Positions 54,883 to 63,806 of a stretch of 64,000 nt of DNA are shown here, piece after piece. The stretch comes from Bradyrhizobium septentrionale. GTDB lineage: Bacteria; Pseudomonadota; Alphaproteobacteria; Rhizobiales; Xanthobacteraceae. The notes beneath the pieces were generated by a model, which worked only from the letters and a program-made list of their open reading frames with translations, was not told the DNA's origin and did no database searches. Within the stretch, counting starts at the first letter, position 1; every line of letters starts with the position of its first letter. Location of the stretch: NCBI RefSeq assembly GCF_011516645.4, contig NZ_CP088285.1, positions 6,590,501-6,654,500 of the forward strand, written 5' to 3'. The position numbers were made by a program, and so were the translations under genes.

Positions 54883-55752
54883 TCACCAGGTCAGATGGTC
54901 CATCGTCCAGTGCGGCATCCGTGCCGTCGTGCCGGCTGCGATCCTGATCGCTTGCGGCAGATTGCTTGCCTGCGCCAGCGTCGCCCGGTGGGCGCCGGAG
55001 CCGATCAACAGGGTCAGCATGCCGGCGGCACGTCCACCGGCGACGTCGTGATCGAGCGAGTCGCCGATAACGAGGATCCGGTCCGGCGGCGGATCTCCCA
55101 ATTGGTCGCGCGCGGCGGCAAACATCGGTGGATACGGCTTGCCCACGAACAGCACGGTACCGCCGAGTGATTGGTAGAATGTGGCAAGCGCGCCAGGTGC
55201 CGGGATCAGCCCGGTGGCGCCGAACATCACGAGGTCGGGATTGGCGCACAGCATAGGCAGTCGCCGCGCGGCGGCCGCCGTCAGCAGCGCACGCCAGCGC
55301 TCGGGCTCGGCCGTATCATCGTCGAGCCCGCCGAGCAGGATGAAATCAGCCTCGTACACGGTCGAAGCCATCGTGAGAGCGGTGCCCTCGACGATCGAGC
55401 GGTCTCCGTCGCGCGAGATCAGGAAGCAGGCGCGTCCGAGCCCTGCAAAGGGAGGCTGCTCGCGTGCATGCAGGCCGCGCCAGGTGACCTCGCCCGAGGA
55501 CAACACGCCGTCGTAGGCTTCCGGCGGCAGGCCGAGCGCCGCGAGCCGCCGCTGGTTGCTGCTGGCGCGCTTGCCGGAATTGGAGAGGATCAGGATGCGC
55601 TTGCCGGCCTCACGCAGCCTTGCCACGCAATCCAGCGCCGCAGGGAACACCGCCAGCCCCTCGTGCAGCGTGCCCCATTGGTCGAGCAGCACGTGATCGA
55701 AGCGGTCGACGACCGCGCGAAGGCCGGCGATCGCGGTCGCATCGGCCTTCAT
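54883..55752 (-). CDS. HAD-superfamily hydrolase (HAD-IIA type)
   Basis: The product has 289 residues from the ATG at 55752, which overlaps the kinase stop (ATGA). Motif I is VLLDQWGTLHEG with the nucleophilic Asp; motif II is ILILSNSGKRASSNQRRL; the last motif is VIGDSLDHDVAGGRAAGM. This is the layout of sugar- or nucleotide-phosphate phosphatases of subfamily IIA. It sits between the kinase and aldolase genes, which suggests removal of a phosphate from a pathway intermediate or side product. Confidence 0.87.
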   Translation of the reverse strand: MKADATAIAGLRAVVDRFDHVLLDQWGTLHEGLAVFPAALDCVARLREAGKRILILSNSGKRASSNQRRLAALGLPPEAYDGVLSSGEVTWRGLHAREQPPFAGLGRACFLISRDGDRSIVEGTALTMASTVYEADFILLGGLDDDTAEPERWRALLTAAAARRLPMLCANPDLVMFGATGLIPAPGALATFYQSLGGTVLFVGKPYPPMFAAARDQLGDPPPDRILVIGDSLDHDVAGGRAAGMLTLLIGSGAHRATLAQASNLPQAIRIAAGTTARMPHWTMDHLTW

Positions 55753-57029
55753 GGCGGACCGCCATTCAGCGCCAGCAGCGCGGCGCCGTAGCTTGCTTCG
55801 GTCTGCTCGGCGACCGAGACAGGAACACCGAGAATGCGGTGCCTGATCCTGGTCCATGCGTCGTTCTTCGCGCCGCCGCCGATCCCGATGACGCGGCGCA
55901 GGCGTGGTGCGCCGAGCCGCGCCAGCTGCCGATAGGCGAGGGCTTCCACCGAGGCAATGCCTTCGAGCAGGCCCTGGAAGAAGCGATGATCTTCCGCCGG
56001 GCGCGGCGTGATCCGTGCGGCCAGCGCCGGATCGGCGATCGGAAAGCGTTCGCCGGGCTTGGGAAGCGGATAGTAGTCGAGCCCGGTCGGCTCGTTGGGC
56101 GTCACTTGCGGTGTCAGCCGCTCCATCTCGTCGGCAGTGAAATGTGCCAGAAGCGCGGCGCCGCCGGTGTTCGAGGCGCCGCCGGCGAGCCAGCGCTCGC
56201 CGAGCCGGTGCGAATAGACGCCCTGGTCGGCCGCGAAGATCGGCTGGGTCGCAAGCTGCTTCACCACCAGCGTGGTGCCGAGCGAGGTGACGGCATCGCC
56301 CGGCTGGTCGGCCCGCGTCGCGATGAAGGCCGCAACGCCATCGGTGGTGCCGGCCGCGACCTGTGCTGTGGGGGGCAGTCCCAGCGACCGCGCGATCTGC
56401 GGATCCATCTCGGCGAATGGCGTGCCCGGCACCAGCACCTCGGGAAGCAGATCGTCGCGCGCGCCGAGCTGGTCAAGCCAGGGTGGCCAGGCGCGCGCGA
56501 CCGGGTCGTAACCGAGCTTCAGCGCGTTGTTCTCGTCGCTGATGCCGTGACAACTGGTGAGCCGGCCTGCGATCCAGTCCGCCTGGTGCACGGCGTGGCG
56601 CGCATCGCCAATATAGCCGTGGCTCAGCAGATAGAGCAGCTTGGCGAGCGCGCTGCTTGCGCCATGCGCGCCGCTTTCGAGCGGTGCGATTGCCGCCACG
56701 CGCATCGCCTCACGTGTGGCGCGCGCATCATTGTACATCAGTCCCGGCGAGCAGGGGCGGCCGGCCGCATCGACCAGCAATAGCGTGCCCGATGTTCCGT
56801 CCACGACGATGCGCGTGATGTCGCCGAGACCGACGGTCTCGCCGAGCTTGCGGATTGCCGCCACCGCTGCCTGCCACCAGAGCTCCGGTGTCTGGTCGAT
56901 GGCGTTGCCGTCGACGCGCGGTGCGGGCAGGGCGACTGAAGCGAAGCCGCGGATACCGGCCTCGGTATCGATTGCACAAGCGCGGACGCCGCCGGTTCCG
57001 ACATCAATGCCGAGATACAAACCTCCCAT
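55749..57029 (-). CDS. FGGY-family carbohydrate kinase
   Basis: The product has 426 residues, somewhat shorter than the 480-500 of typical members. The N-terminal phosphate loop is LYLGIDVGTGGVRACAIDTE; the middle has VAAGTTDGVAAFIATRADQP; the C-terminal ATP site is RVIGIGGGAKNDAWTRIRHR. Members phosphorylate ketoses or polyols. It is the first gene of a minus-strand operon with the HAD and aldolase genes and is transcribed divergently from the SorC-type regulator. A second FGGY kinase begins at 63807. Confidence 0.88.
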   Translation of the reverse strand: MGGLYLGIDVGTGGVRACAIDTEAGIRGFASVALPAPRVDGNAIDQTPELWWQAAVAAIRKLGETVGLGDITRIVVDGTSGTLLLVDAAGRPCSPGLMYNDARATREAMRVAAIAPLESGAHGASSALAKLLYLLSHGYIGDARHAVHQADWIAGRLTSCHGISDENNALKLGYDPVARAWPPWLDQLGARDDLLPEVLVPGTPFAEMDPQIARSLGLPPTAQVAAGTTDGVAAFIATRADQPGDAVTSLGTTLVVKQLATQPIFAADQGVYSHRLGERWLAGGASNTGGAALLAHFTADEMERLTPQVTPNEPTGLDYYPLPKPGERFPIADPALAARITPRPAEDHRFFQGLLEGIASVEALAYRQLARLGAPRLRRVIGIGGGAKNDAWTRIRHRILGVPVSVAEQTEASYGAALLALNGGPP

Positions 57030-57112
57030 CCGACTTCACCGCTCTCTGGTGCTCGCGCTCCGAGATTGGTTGCGCTGCAGCACGTTTGGGGGATTGACGC
57101 CCCGTCCGGCCT

Positions 57113-57150
57113 CTGCAATTTTTTGCAGGACATGAAGAAATTTGCAAGCG
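57113..57150. promoter_or_regulatory. Candidate SorC operator between divergent operons
   Basis: CTGCAATTTTTTGCAG (57113-57128) is a perfect palindrome of two 6-base arms around TTTT. A related half-site, TTTGCAAGCG, follows at 57141-57150. It lies between the kinase and regulator genes, where a SorC-type protein would be expected to bind. Confidence 0.55.
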
Positions 57151-57163
57151 GACTTTTCCGAAC

Positions 57164-58180
57164 ATGGCTGCATCGCCTGACAGGCTACCGGTGATCGACG
57201 GCGAGGCGTCGCTCGCGACGCGGGCAGCGTGGCTGTATTTCGCGGCCGGGCTCACGCAGTCGGAGGTCGCTGACCGCCTCAACATCCAGAGCACCAAGGC
57301 GCACCGCCTGATCGCGCGCGCCAGCCGCGAGGGCATGATTCGCGTTTTCGTCGAGGGGCCGGTCGCCGAATGCGTCGCGCTGGAGAACGATCTCACGCAG
57401 CGCTTTGGCCTTTCGTTCTGCCGCGTCGCCCCCGATCTCGGTGAGGGCGATCTGCCGCTGAAGGCGCTGGCGCTGGAAGGCGCGAGCTTCCTGCGCCAGA
57501 CCCTCGAGCGCGGCGACGACAAGGTGATCGGCGTCGGCCATGGCCGCACGCTCGCCGCCGTCGTCGAGCAGATGCCGCAGACGCCGGCGCGCGACGCGCA
57601 ATTCGTGTCGCTGCTCGGCGGACTGACGCGGAAATTTGCCGCCAATCCGTTCGACGTGATTCACAAGCTCGCCGAGCGCACCGGCGCGGAAGCCTATTTG
57701 TTGCCGGTGCCGGTGTTCGCCAATTCCGTCGCCGACCGCGCCGTGCTGATGCAGCAATTCGGCATTGCCGACGTGTTCGCGCTCGCGCGCAAGGCCTCGC
57801 TGCTGTTCGTCGGCATCGGCCAGATCAGCCGCGACGGCTTTCTGGTGTCGAGCGGCATGATCAAGCCCGACGAGCTCGTCGAGCTGAAGCGTGTCGGCGC
57901 CTGCGCCGATCTGCTCGGACATTTCTTCAGCGCCGACGGAACCGTGCTGGACACCGATCTCTCGGCCCGCGCCACCTCCATGAGCATGCCCGATCTCAGG
58001 AAGCACCGGATCGTCGCCATCGGCGGCGGGCCGGCCAAGGTGACCGCGCTGCGCGGGGTGCTGCGCAGCGGCGTTCTGCACGGCCTCATCATCGACGAAG
58101 CGACCGCAAAGGCGCTCGCCACCGACAAGCCGGAGACCACATCCGGCAAAGCAAGAAGCAAGACCCGGAAGGACACATAA
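57164..58180 (+). CDS. SorC-family sugar-binding transcriptional regulator
   Basis: The product has 338 residues. The N-terminal helix-turn-helix is AAGLTQSEVADRLNIQSTKA, then HRLIARASREG. The C-terminal sugar-binding domain has VIGVGHGRTLAAVVEQMPQT, then VSLLGGLTRKFAANPFDVIH and ATSMSMPDLRKHRIVAIGGG. These proteins bind a phosphorylated sugar and act as repressors or activators of adjacent catabolic operons. The gene heads the plus-strand operon with the ABC importer, 26 bases before the binding protein, and is divergent from the kinase operon. The proposed operator lies 35 bases upstream. Confidence 0.9.
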   Translation: MAASPDRLPVIDGEASLATRAAWLYFAAGLTQSEVADRLNIQSTKAHRLIARASREGMIRVFVEGPVAECVALENDLTQRFGLSFCRVAPDLGEGDLPLKALALEGASFLRQTLERGDDKVIGVGHGRTLAAVVEQMPQTPARDAQFVSLLGGLTRKFAANPFDVIHKLAERTGAEAYLLPVPVFANSVADRAVLMQQFGIADVFALARKASLLFVGIGQISRDGFLVSSGMIKPDELVELKRVGACADLLGHFFSADGTVLDTDLSARATSMSMPDLRKHRIVAIGGGPAKVTALRGVLRSGVLHGLIIDEATAKALATDKPETTSGKARSKTRKDT

Positions 58181-58206
58181 CAAGCGTCAACAAGGAGAGG
58201 AAATAC

Positions 58207-59646
58207 ATGTTCGATCGCGAGAAGAATCTGTTCGACTCCTACGCTGCCAAACGCATCAGCCGCCGCGATCTCCTGGACGGCGCCGCCAAGCTCGGCATCG
58301 CGGGCATCGCTGCAAACGCCACCTTCGCCTCCTCGGTGTCGAAGGCGATGGCCGCGGACTTCAACTGGAAGGCCCAGAGCGGCAAGAGCGTCAAGCTGCT
58401 GCTGAACAAGCACCCATACGTCGACGCGATGATCGGCGACATCGAGGCGTTCAAGTCGCTGACCAGCATGAACGTCAGCTACGACATCTTCCCGGAGGAC
58501 GTCTATTTCGACAAGGTGACGGCGGCACTGTCGTCGAAGTCGGACCAGTACGACGCCTTCATGACCGGCGCCTACATGACCTGGACCTATGGTCCGGCGG
58601 GCTGGATCGAGGACCTCAACACCTACATCAAGGATCCCGCCAAGACCAACCCGGCGTTCGCCTGGGACGACGTGCTGCCGGGCCTGCGCGCCTCCACGGC
58701 GTGGGATGGCGTTGCCGGCTCCGAACTTGGCTCGGGCAAGGCCAAGCAGTGGTGCATCCCCTGGGGCTATGAGCTCAACAACATCACCTACAACCGCAAC
58801 ATCTTCGACAAGGTCGGCGTCAAGCCGCCGAAGAACCTCGACGAGATGCTGGAGGTCGCGGCCAAGATTACCAAGGACGCCGGCGGGCCCTACGGCATCG
58901 GTGTCCGCGGCTCGCGCTCCTGGGCGAGCATCCATCCCGGCTTCCTGTCGGCCTATTCGAACTTCGGCCAGAAGGATTTTGTGATGGAGGGCGGCAAGCT
59001 GAAGGCCGCGATGAACACCAAGGCCTCGAAGGATTTCCACGAGAAATGGGTCAAGATGATCCAGACCTCCGGCCCGAAGAACTGGTCGACCTACACCTGG
59101 TACCAGGTCGGCACCGACGTCGGCGCCGGCGCCTCCGGCATGATCTTCGACGCCGATATCCTCGGCTACTTCATGAATGGCGGCGACAACAAGGAGAAGG
59201 GGCATCTCGGCTACGCGCCGTTTGCCGCCAATCCGGCCGCCAAGGCGCCGACCCCTAACGTCTGGATCTGGTCGCTCGCGATGTCGACCTTCTCCAAGCA
59301 GAAGGACGCGGCATGGCTGTTCATGCAGTGGGCCGCTTCCGTCGAGCACGACCTGTTCGGCGCGCGCAAGATGGACTTCGTCAATCCGGTCCGCGCCTCG
59401 GTGTGGAAGGACAGCGAGTTCCGCGATCGTATCGCCAAGTCCTATCCGGGCTATCTCGAGCAGCACGACGTCTCCGCGCCCGGCGCCAAGATCTACTTCA
59501 CGGCGCAGCCGCTGTTCTTCGACCTGACGACCGAATGGGCCGCCTCGCTGCAGAAGATGGTGGCGAAGGAGGTCAGCGTCGACGAGGGGCTGGACAAGCT
59601 CGCCGACAGCATCAACCGCCAGCTCAAGCAGGCCGGTCTCGGCTGA
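58207..59646 (+). CDS. ABC transporter substrate-binding protein with Tat-type signal
   Basis: The product has 479 residues. The N-terminus ISRRDLLDGAAKLGIAG resembles a twin-arginine signal, with cleavage probably after KAMA at about 48. The mature protein is a family 1 solute-binding protein: VKLLLNKHPYVDAMIGDIEA and GMIFDADILGYFMNGGDNKE. A GGAGAGGAAA ribosome site precedes the ATG. Two strong hairpins follow before the permease genes. The substrate is probably a polyol or monosaccharide handled by the neighbouring kinases. Confidence 0.9.
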   Translation: MFDREKNLFDSYAAKRISRRDLLDGAAKLGIAGIAANATFASSVSKAMAADFNWKAQSGKSVKLLLNKHPYVDAMIGDIEAFKSLTSMNVSYDIFPEDVYFDKVTAALSSKSDQYDAFMTGAYMTWTYGPAGWIEDLNTYIKDPAKTNPAFAWDDVLPGLRASTAWDGVAGSELGSGKAKQWCIPWGYELNNITYNRNIFDKVGVKPPKNLDEMLEVAAKITKDAGGPYGIGVRGSRSWASIHPGFLSAYSNFGQKDFVMEGGKLKAAMNTKASKDFHEKWVKMIQTSGPKNWSTYTWYQVGTDVGAGASGMIFDADILGYFMNGGDNKEKGHLGYAPFAANPAAKAPTPNVWIWSLAMSTFSKQKDAAWLFMQWAASVEHDLFGARKMDFVNPVRASVWKDSEFRDRIAKSYPGYLEQHDVSAPGAKIYFTAQPLFFDLTTEWAASLQKMVAKEVSVDEGLDKLADSINRQLKQAGLG

Positions 59647-59656
59647 CCGATCAACT

Positions 59657-59729
59657 GCGTGGTGCCTGATCCTCCTCCGCACCACGCCCATCCGCCGGCT
59701 CGGACCCTAGCCCCATTCCGAGCCGGCGG
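59657..59729. repeat. Two perfect hairpins after the binding protein gene
   Basis: GCGTGGTGC (59657-59665) pairs with GCACCACGC (59679-59687). CCGCCGGCTCGGA (59692-59704) pairs with TCCGAGCCGGCGG (59717-59729) over a 12-base loop. They lie between co-directional genes of one transporter. mRNA processing or partial termination that favours the binding protein is the likely role. Confidence 0.6.
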
Positions 59730-59760
59730 CGTTGCCAGCCGAACGCGAACTCGTATCATC

Positions 59761-60696
59761 ATGAGCATGGTCCAACTTCTTCAAACGAACGCGCCGACGG
59801 CGCCGGCCAAGCCACGGCCGCGCGTGCGCCTCTTGCCCTATCTGCTTAGCCTGCCGGCGCTGCTGATCTGCGTCGCGATCCTGGTTCCGTTCGTGACCGC
59901 GGCGGTCTATTCGCTGCAGCGCTACCGGCTGAACCTGCCTTATCTGCGCGGTTTCATTGGCCTGGACAACTATATCGACTTTCTCTCCGACCCCGCGTTC
60001 TGGAATACGTTTCGCGTCTCGATCGCCTACACAGCGTTGACGGTCGTGCTCGAGCTGCTGCTGGGCCTTGGCATTGCGCTGCTGCTGCGCCGACCGACCC
60101 GCTTCCACAATGCGGTTTCGATCATGCTGTTGCTGCCGCTGATGACGGCGCCGGCGATCGCCGCGCTGATGTGGAAGCTGATGACCAATCCGAGCTTCGG
60201 CATCCTGTCCTATCTGGTCAGCCTGTTCGGCGTCACCGATTTTAAGTGGGCCTCCGATCCGTCGACGGCGCTGTTCACGGTCGTGCTGGTCGACATCTGG
60301 GTCTACACGCCCTTCATCATGATCCTGCTGCTGGCGGGGCTGCGCTCGCTGCCGCGGCAGCCGTTCGAGGCCGCCGCGCTCGACGGCGTGCCGGCGAGCT
60401 TTGTCTTCTTCCGCATCACGCTGCCGATGCTGGCGCCCTACATCATCACGGCCTCGCTGTTCCGCCTGCTCGACTCGATCCAGCAGTTCGACATCATCTA
60501 TGCGATGACGCAGGGCGGCCCCGGCGACCGGCTGATGGTGTTCCAAGTGCAGGCCTATCTGGAATTCTTCCAGTACACCAATGTCGGCAGGTCAGCGGCG
60601 TTGTTGATGATCCTGTGGCTCATCACCAACATCCTTTCGAATATCTTCATCAAGAACTGGCTGCGGTTGCGCGAGCGTGCGCACGGCCACGCCTGA
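59761..60696 (+). CDS. ABC transporter permease (MalF/UgpA type), second system
   Basis: The product has 311 residues from the ATG at 59761; the frame is open further upstream, but that would run through the hairpins. Six membrane segments are visible, starting with YLLSLPALLICVAILVPFVT. The EAA loop is FEAAALDGVPASFVFFRITL. It is the first permease of the SorC-linked importer. Confidence 0.9.
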   Translation: MSMVQLLQTNAPTAPAKPRPRVRLLPYLLSLPALLICVAILVPFVTAAVYSLQRYRLNLPYLRGFIGLDNYIDFLSDPAFWNTFRVSIAYTALTVVLELLLGLGIALLLRRPTRFHNAVSIMLLLPLMTAPAIAALMWKLMTNPSFGILSYLVSLFGVTDFKWASDPSTALFTVVLVDIWVYTPFIMILLLAGLRSLPRQPFEAAALDGVPASFVFFRITLPMLAPYIITASLFRLLDSIQQFDIIYAMTQGGPGDRLMVFQVQAYLEFFQYTNVGRSAALLMILWLITNILSNIFIKNWLRLRERAHGHA

Positions 60697-60710
60697 CGGG
60701 GAGCGGCACG

Positions 60711-61568
60711 ATGGAACATTCCAGCCTTGCCGGTCGCGTCTTCCGCGGCGTGGCGCTCACGCTGATCCTGATCTTCTTCATGTTCCCGATCGTCTGGATC
60801 TTCCTGATGTCGTTCCAGAGCAACGATCAGATCTTGCGGATTCCGCCGCGGATCCTGTTCGAGCCGACGCTTGCGAACTACGAGGCGCTGATTTCCGGCC
60901 AGCTGCGCACCGTGGCCGGCAATCTGCAAATCTCGTTCATGCGCAATCTCTTCAACAGTGTCGTGCTGTCGAGCGCGGCGGTGCTGCTTGCGCTGCTGCT
61001 CGGCGTGCCGGCAGCCTATGCCTTTGCGCGCTACAAGTTTCGCCTCGGCGAGACCATCGCCTTCACGCTGCTGTCGTTCCGTTTCGCACCGCCGCTGCTC
61101 GTGCTGCTGCCGCTGTCGCTGTACTACCAGGAGCTCGGCCTCAACGACACCTATATCGGTATCGTCTGGGTCTATCAGTTGATCGCGCTGCCCTTGATTC
61201 TGTGGATCGTGCGCGGCTATTTCGAGGATATCAGTCCTGATATCGAGCATGCCTACCGGCTGGCCGGGCATTCCTGGAGCGAGGCCTTCATCAAGATCGC
61301 GGTGCCGCTGGCAGGCCCGGGGATCGCCGCGGCGGGGCTGCTGTCGTTCATCTTCTGCTGGAACAATTTCGTCTTCGCCCTGATCCTGGCCTCGGCCGAC
61401 AAGCAGCCGGTAACGGTCGGCGCGCTCGCCTTCGTTACCGCATCCGGAATCCAGTACGGCCAGATCGCGGCGGCGATCGTGCTGTCGGTGACGCCGACCC
61501 TGTTGCTGGCGCTCTATGCGCAGCGCTATCTGGTCGAAGGTCTCTCGCTCGGCGCGGTGAAAGGCTAA
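60711..61568 (+). CDS. ABC transporter permease (MalG/UgpE type), second system
   Basis: The product has 285 residues with six membrane segments (GVALTLILIFFMFPIVWIFL at the start). The EAA loop is IEHAYRLAGHSWSEAFIKIA, in which the usual Glu-Ala-Ala is changed to Glu-His-Ala. The ATG at 60711 lies 14 bases after the first permease and follows GGGGAG. It is the partner of the preceding permease. Confidence 0.9.
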   Translation: MEHSSLAGRVFRGVALTLILIFFMFPIVWIFLMSFQSNDQILRIPPRILFEPTLANYEALISGQLRTVAGNLQISFMRNLFNSVVLSSAAVLLALLLGVPAAYAFARYKFRLGETIAFTLLSFRFAPPLLVLLPLSLYYQELGLNDTYIGIVWVYQLIALPLILWIVRGYFEDISPDIEHAYRLAGHSWSEAFIKIAVPLAGPGIAAAGLLSFIFCWNNFVFALILASADKQPVTVGALAFVTASGIQYGQIAAAIVLSVTPTLLLALYAQRYLVEGLSLGAVKG

Positions 61569-61572
61569 CCCG

Positions 61573-62676
61573 ATGGCGCGTCTCGAGATCAATTCGGTGA
61601 GCAAGGCCTTCGGTGCGGCACGACCCGCCGACGGACTGTCGCTGGCGGTCGAGCCCGGCGAGATCGTGGCGGTGTTCGGACCGTCCGGCAGCGGCAAGAC
61701 CGTGCTGTTGCGCATGATCGCGGGCATGTTCGAGCCTGACGACGGCGACATTCTGGTCGGCGGTCGCTCGATCGTCGGTGCTCCGCCCGAGCGGCGCGGT
61801 ATCGGCATGGCGTTCCAGAACTTTGCCCTGTTCCCGCATATGACCGCCCGCGACAATATCGCAAGCGGGCTGCGTGCCAGGGCCGGCGGCAGCGATGTTG
61901 CGGGCCGCGTTGCCGCGATCAGCAAGCTGCTCAAGATCGAGCACGTGCTCGGTCACACGCCGCGCGAATTGTCGAACGGACAGAAGCAGAGGACGGCGTT
62001 GGCGCGAGCGCTGGTCGGCAATCCCGATGTGCTGCTGCTGGATGATCCCCTTCGCAACGTCGACGCCAAGCTGCGCTACGAGATGCGGCTCGAGCTGCCG
62101 AACCTGCTGCGGCGCGGAACGGCCGCCGTGCTCTACGTGACCCAGGACTACCGTGAGGCGATGGCGATCGCCGACCGCATCGCGGTGCTGGTCGACGGCC
62201 GGCTCGTGCAGGTGGCGACGCCTGCCGATATCTATGCCCAACCCGCTTCGGTTGCGGTGGCCCGGCTGTTCGGCGATCCGACCATCAACCTCGCCGAGGT
62301 TTCACCGATCGCGGAGCACGGCATGCTGTCGGCCGCGGTCGCCGGCGCCAGGATGCGGCTCGGGGCTGCCGATTGCGTGGCACCCGCCGGTCCGTGCTGG
62401 CTTGGCGTCCGGCCGGAGGATATCGCGGTCTCGTCCGTGTCCACGGACGACGCCATTCCGGCGCGCATTCTCGCGATCACGCCGATGCACGAGAAGGCGG
62501 TGCTGTTGCTGCGTCTCGCTGATGGAACCGAATGGCTGGCGGCGCTGCCGCCGGACGCGCCGCAAGGTGCGGCCGACGACACCGTCTTCGTCCGCTTCGC
62601 GGGTGATGCTGCGATGCTGTTCGATCGTGCGACCGGGCTGCGGATCGGGCCGTCGCACCGGCTCAAGGCGGCGTAG
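61573..62676 (+). CDS. ABC transporter ATP-binding protein with degenerate catalytic site
   Basis: The product has 367 residues. Walker A is intact (FGPSGSGKT, residues 35-43), as is the Q-loop (AFQNFALFPHMT). Three key motifs are altered: the signature reads LSNGQ instead of LSGGQ (133-137); the Walker B catalytic Glu is Asp (LLLDDP, residue 158); and the switch His is Gln (VTQDYREA, residue 191). The C-terminal regulatory domain is of MalK type. It lies next to a second ATPase gene, so the two probably form a heterodimer on the permease pair. This resembles the two-ATPase glycerol importer GlpSTPQV of Rhizobium leguminosarum, though gene order differs. Confidence 0.88.
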   Translation: MARLEINSVSKAFGAARPADGLSLAVEPGEIVAVFGPSGSGKTVLLRMIAGMFEPDDGDILVGGRSIVGAPPERRGIGMAFQNFALFPHMTARDNIASGLRARAGGSDVAGRVAAISKLLKIEHVLGHTPRELSNGQKQRTALARALVGNPDVLLLDDPLRNVDAKLRYEMRLELPNLLRRGTAAVLYVTQDYREAMAIADRIAVLVDGRLVQVATPADIYAQPASVAVARLFGDPTINLAEVSPIAEHGMLSAAVAGARMRLGAADCVAPAGPCWLGVRPEDIAVSSVSTDDAIPARILAITPMHEKAVLLLRLADGTEWLAALPPDAPQGAADDTVFVRFAGDAAMLFDRATGLRIGPSHRLKAA

Positions 62677-62682
62677 GAGCGG

Positions 62683-63804
62683 ATGGTCATGGACATGCTC
62701 GAGCTTCGAGGCATCGACAAGGTCTACCGCAGCCGCGGCAAGCCGCCGGTGTGCGCGGTGCAGGCGCTCGACATGGTGGTCAGGAAGGGCGAGATCGTCG
62801 CGCTGCTGGGATCGTCGGGCTGCGGCAAGACCTCGACCTTGCGCATGATCGCGGGGTTCGAGGACGTCTCGGCCGGATCGATCGCGCTCGGCGGGCGGCG
62901 GATCCACGAGCTGCCGCCGGCGCGGCGCAAGGTGGCGATGGCCTTCGAGGGCTATTCGCTTTATCCGCCGCTCACGGTCCGCGAGAACATCGCGTTCGCG
63001 CTGAAATCCGCCCAGCTGCCGCGCGGCGAGGTGGCGCGCCGCGTCGACGAGATTGCCCGCCTGGTCGAGATCGAGGACATCCTCGACAGCTATCCGCGCG
63101 CGATCTCCGGTGGCCAGCAGCAGCGCGTGTCGCTGGCGCGTGCGCTGGTGCGCGACGCCGATCTCTATCTGCTCGATGAGCCGATGGGGCAGCTCGAACC
63201 GCAGCTGCGTGCGGTGCTGCGCGGCCGGATCAAGAGCCTGCTTGCCGAGCGTGGCATGACCGCGATCTTCGTCACCCACGACCAGACCGAAGCGAGTGCG
63301 CTGGCCGACCGTATCGCGGTGATGGAAGGCGGCGTGCTCCAGCAGTTCGCCAGCGAGAAGGAATTGAAGGGCAGGCCCGCCAATTTGTTCGTCGCGAGCT
63401 TCATCGGCGAGCCGCCGATGAATCTGCTCGACGCCGAGGTGACGCGCTCGGATGGCGGCTTTCGCCTGTCGGTCGGAACAGACATGAGTTTCGATATCAG
63501 CGGTGCCGGGCTCGACAGTGAGGCGGCGAAGGCGCTCGCCAGCACACCGCAGGTGCGGATCGGCATTCGTCCGCAGAAGATCGTGGTCGGGACCGGCGAC
63601 GTCAGGGTCAAGGTCGTCTCCAACCAGTGGCTCGGCGATCAGTCGCATGTCGCAGGCGATTGCGGTGGTCGCATGCTGATCGCGGTCACCCCGGGCCGCG
63701 TCGCCGCGCGGCCGGGCGACATTGTCTGCTTCGCGCTGGAGCCGCGTCACCTGCACATCTTTGGAAGCGACGGAACCTGCATTCGTCATGCGGAGGGGTC
63801 CTGA
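62683..63804 (+). CDS. ABC transporter ATP-binding protein (partner ATPase)
   Basis: The product has 373 residues from the ATG at 62683 (ATG 62689 and 62695 are alternatives; AGGAG precedes the first). Walker A GSSGCGKT, signature ISGGQ (141-145), Walker B with Glu (LYLLDEP, E166) and switch His (VTHDQ, H199) are all present. The Q-loop Gln is Glu (AFEGYSLYPPLT, residue 89), and the D-loop reads GQLEPQLR in place of SNLDAxLR. It is thus the more canonical half of an unequal ATPase pair. It lies 6 bases after the first ATPase gene and 2 bases before the kinase. Confidence 0.88.
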   Translation: MVMDMLELRGIDKVYRSRGKPPVCAVQALDMVVRKGEIVALLGSSGCGKTSTLRMIAGFEDVSAGSIALGGRRIHELPPARRKVAMAFEGYSLYPPLTVRENIAFALKSAQLPRGEVARRVDEIARLVEIEDILDSYPRAISGGQQQRVSLARALVRDADLYLLDEPMGQLEPQLRAVLRGRIKSLLAERGMTAIFVTHDQTEASALADRIAVMEGGVLQQFASEKELKGRPANLFVASFIGEPPMNLLDAEVTRSDGGFRLSVGTDMSFDISGAGLDSEAAKALASTPQVRIGIRPQKIVVGTGDVRVKVVSNQWLGDQSHVAGDCGGRMLIAVTPGRVAARPGDIVCFALEPRHLHIFGSDGTCIRHAEGS

Positions 63805-63806
63805 CG

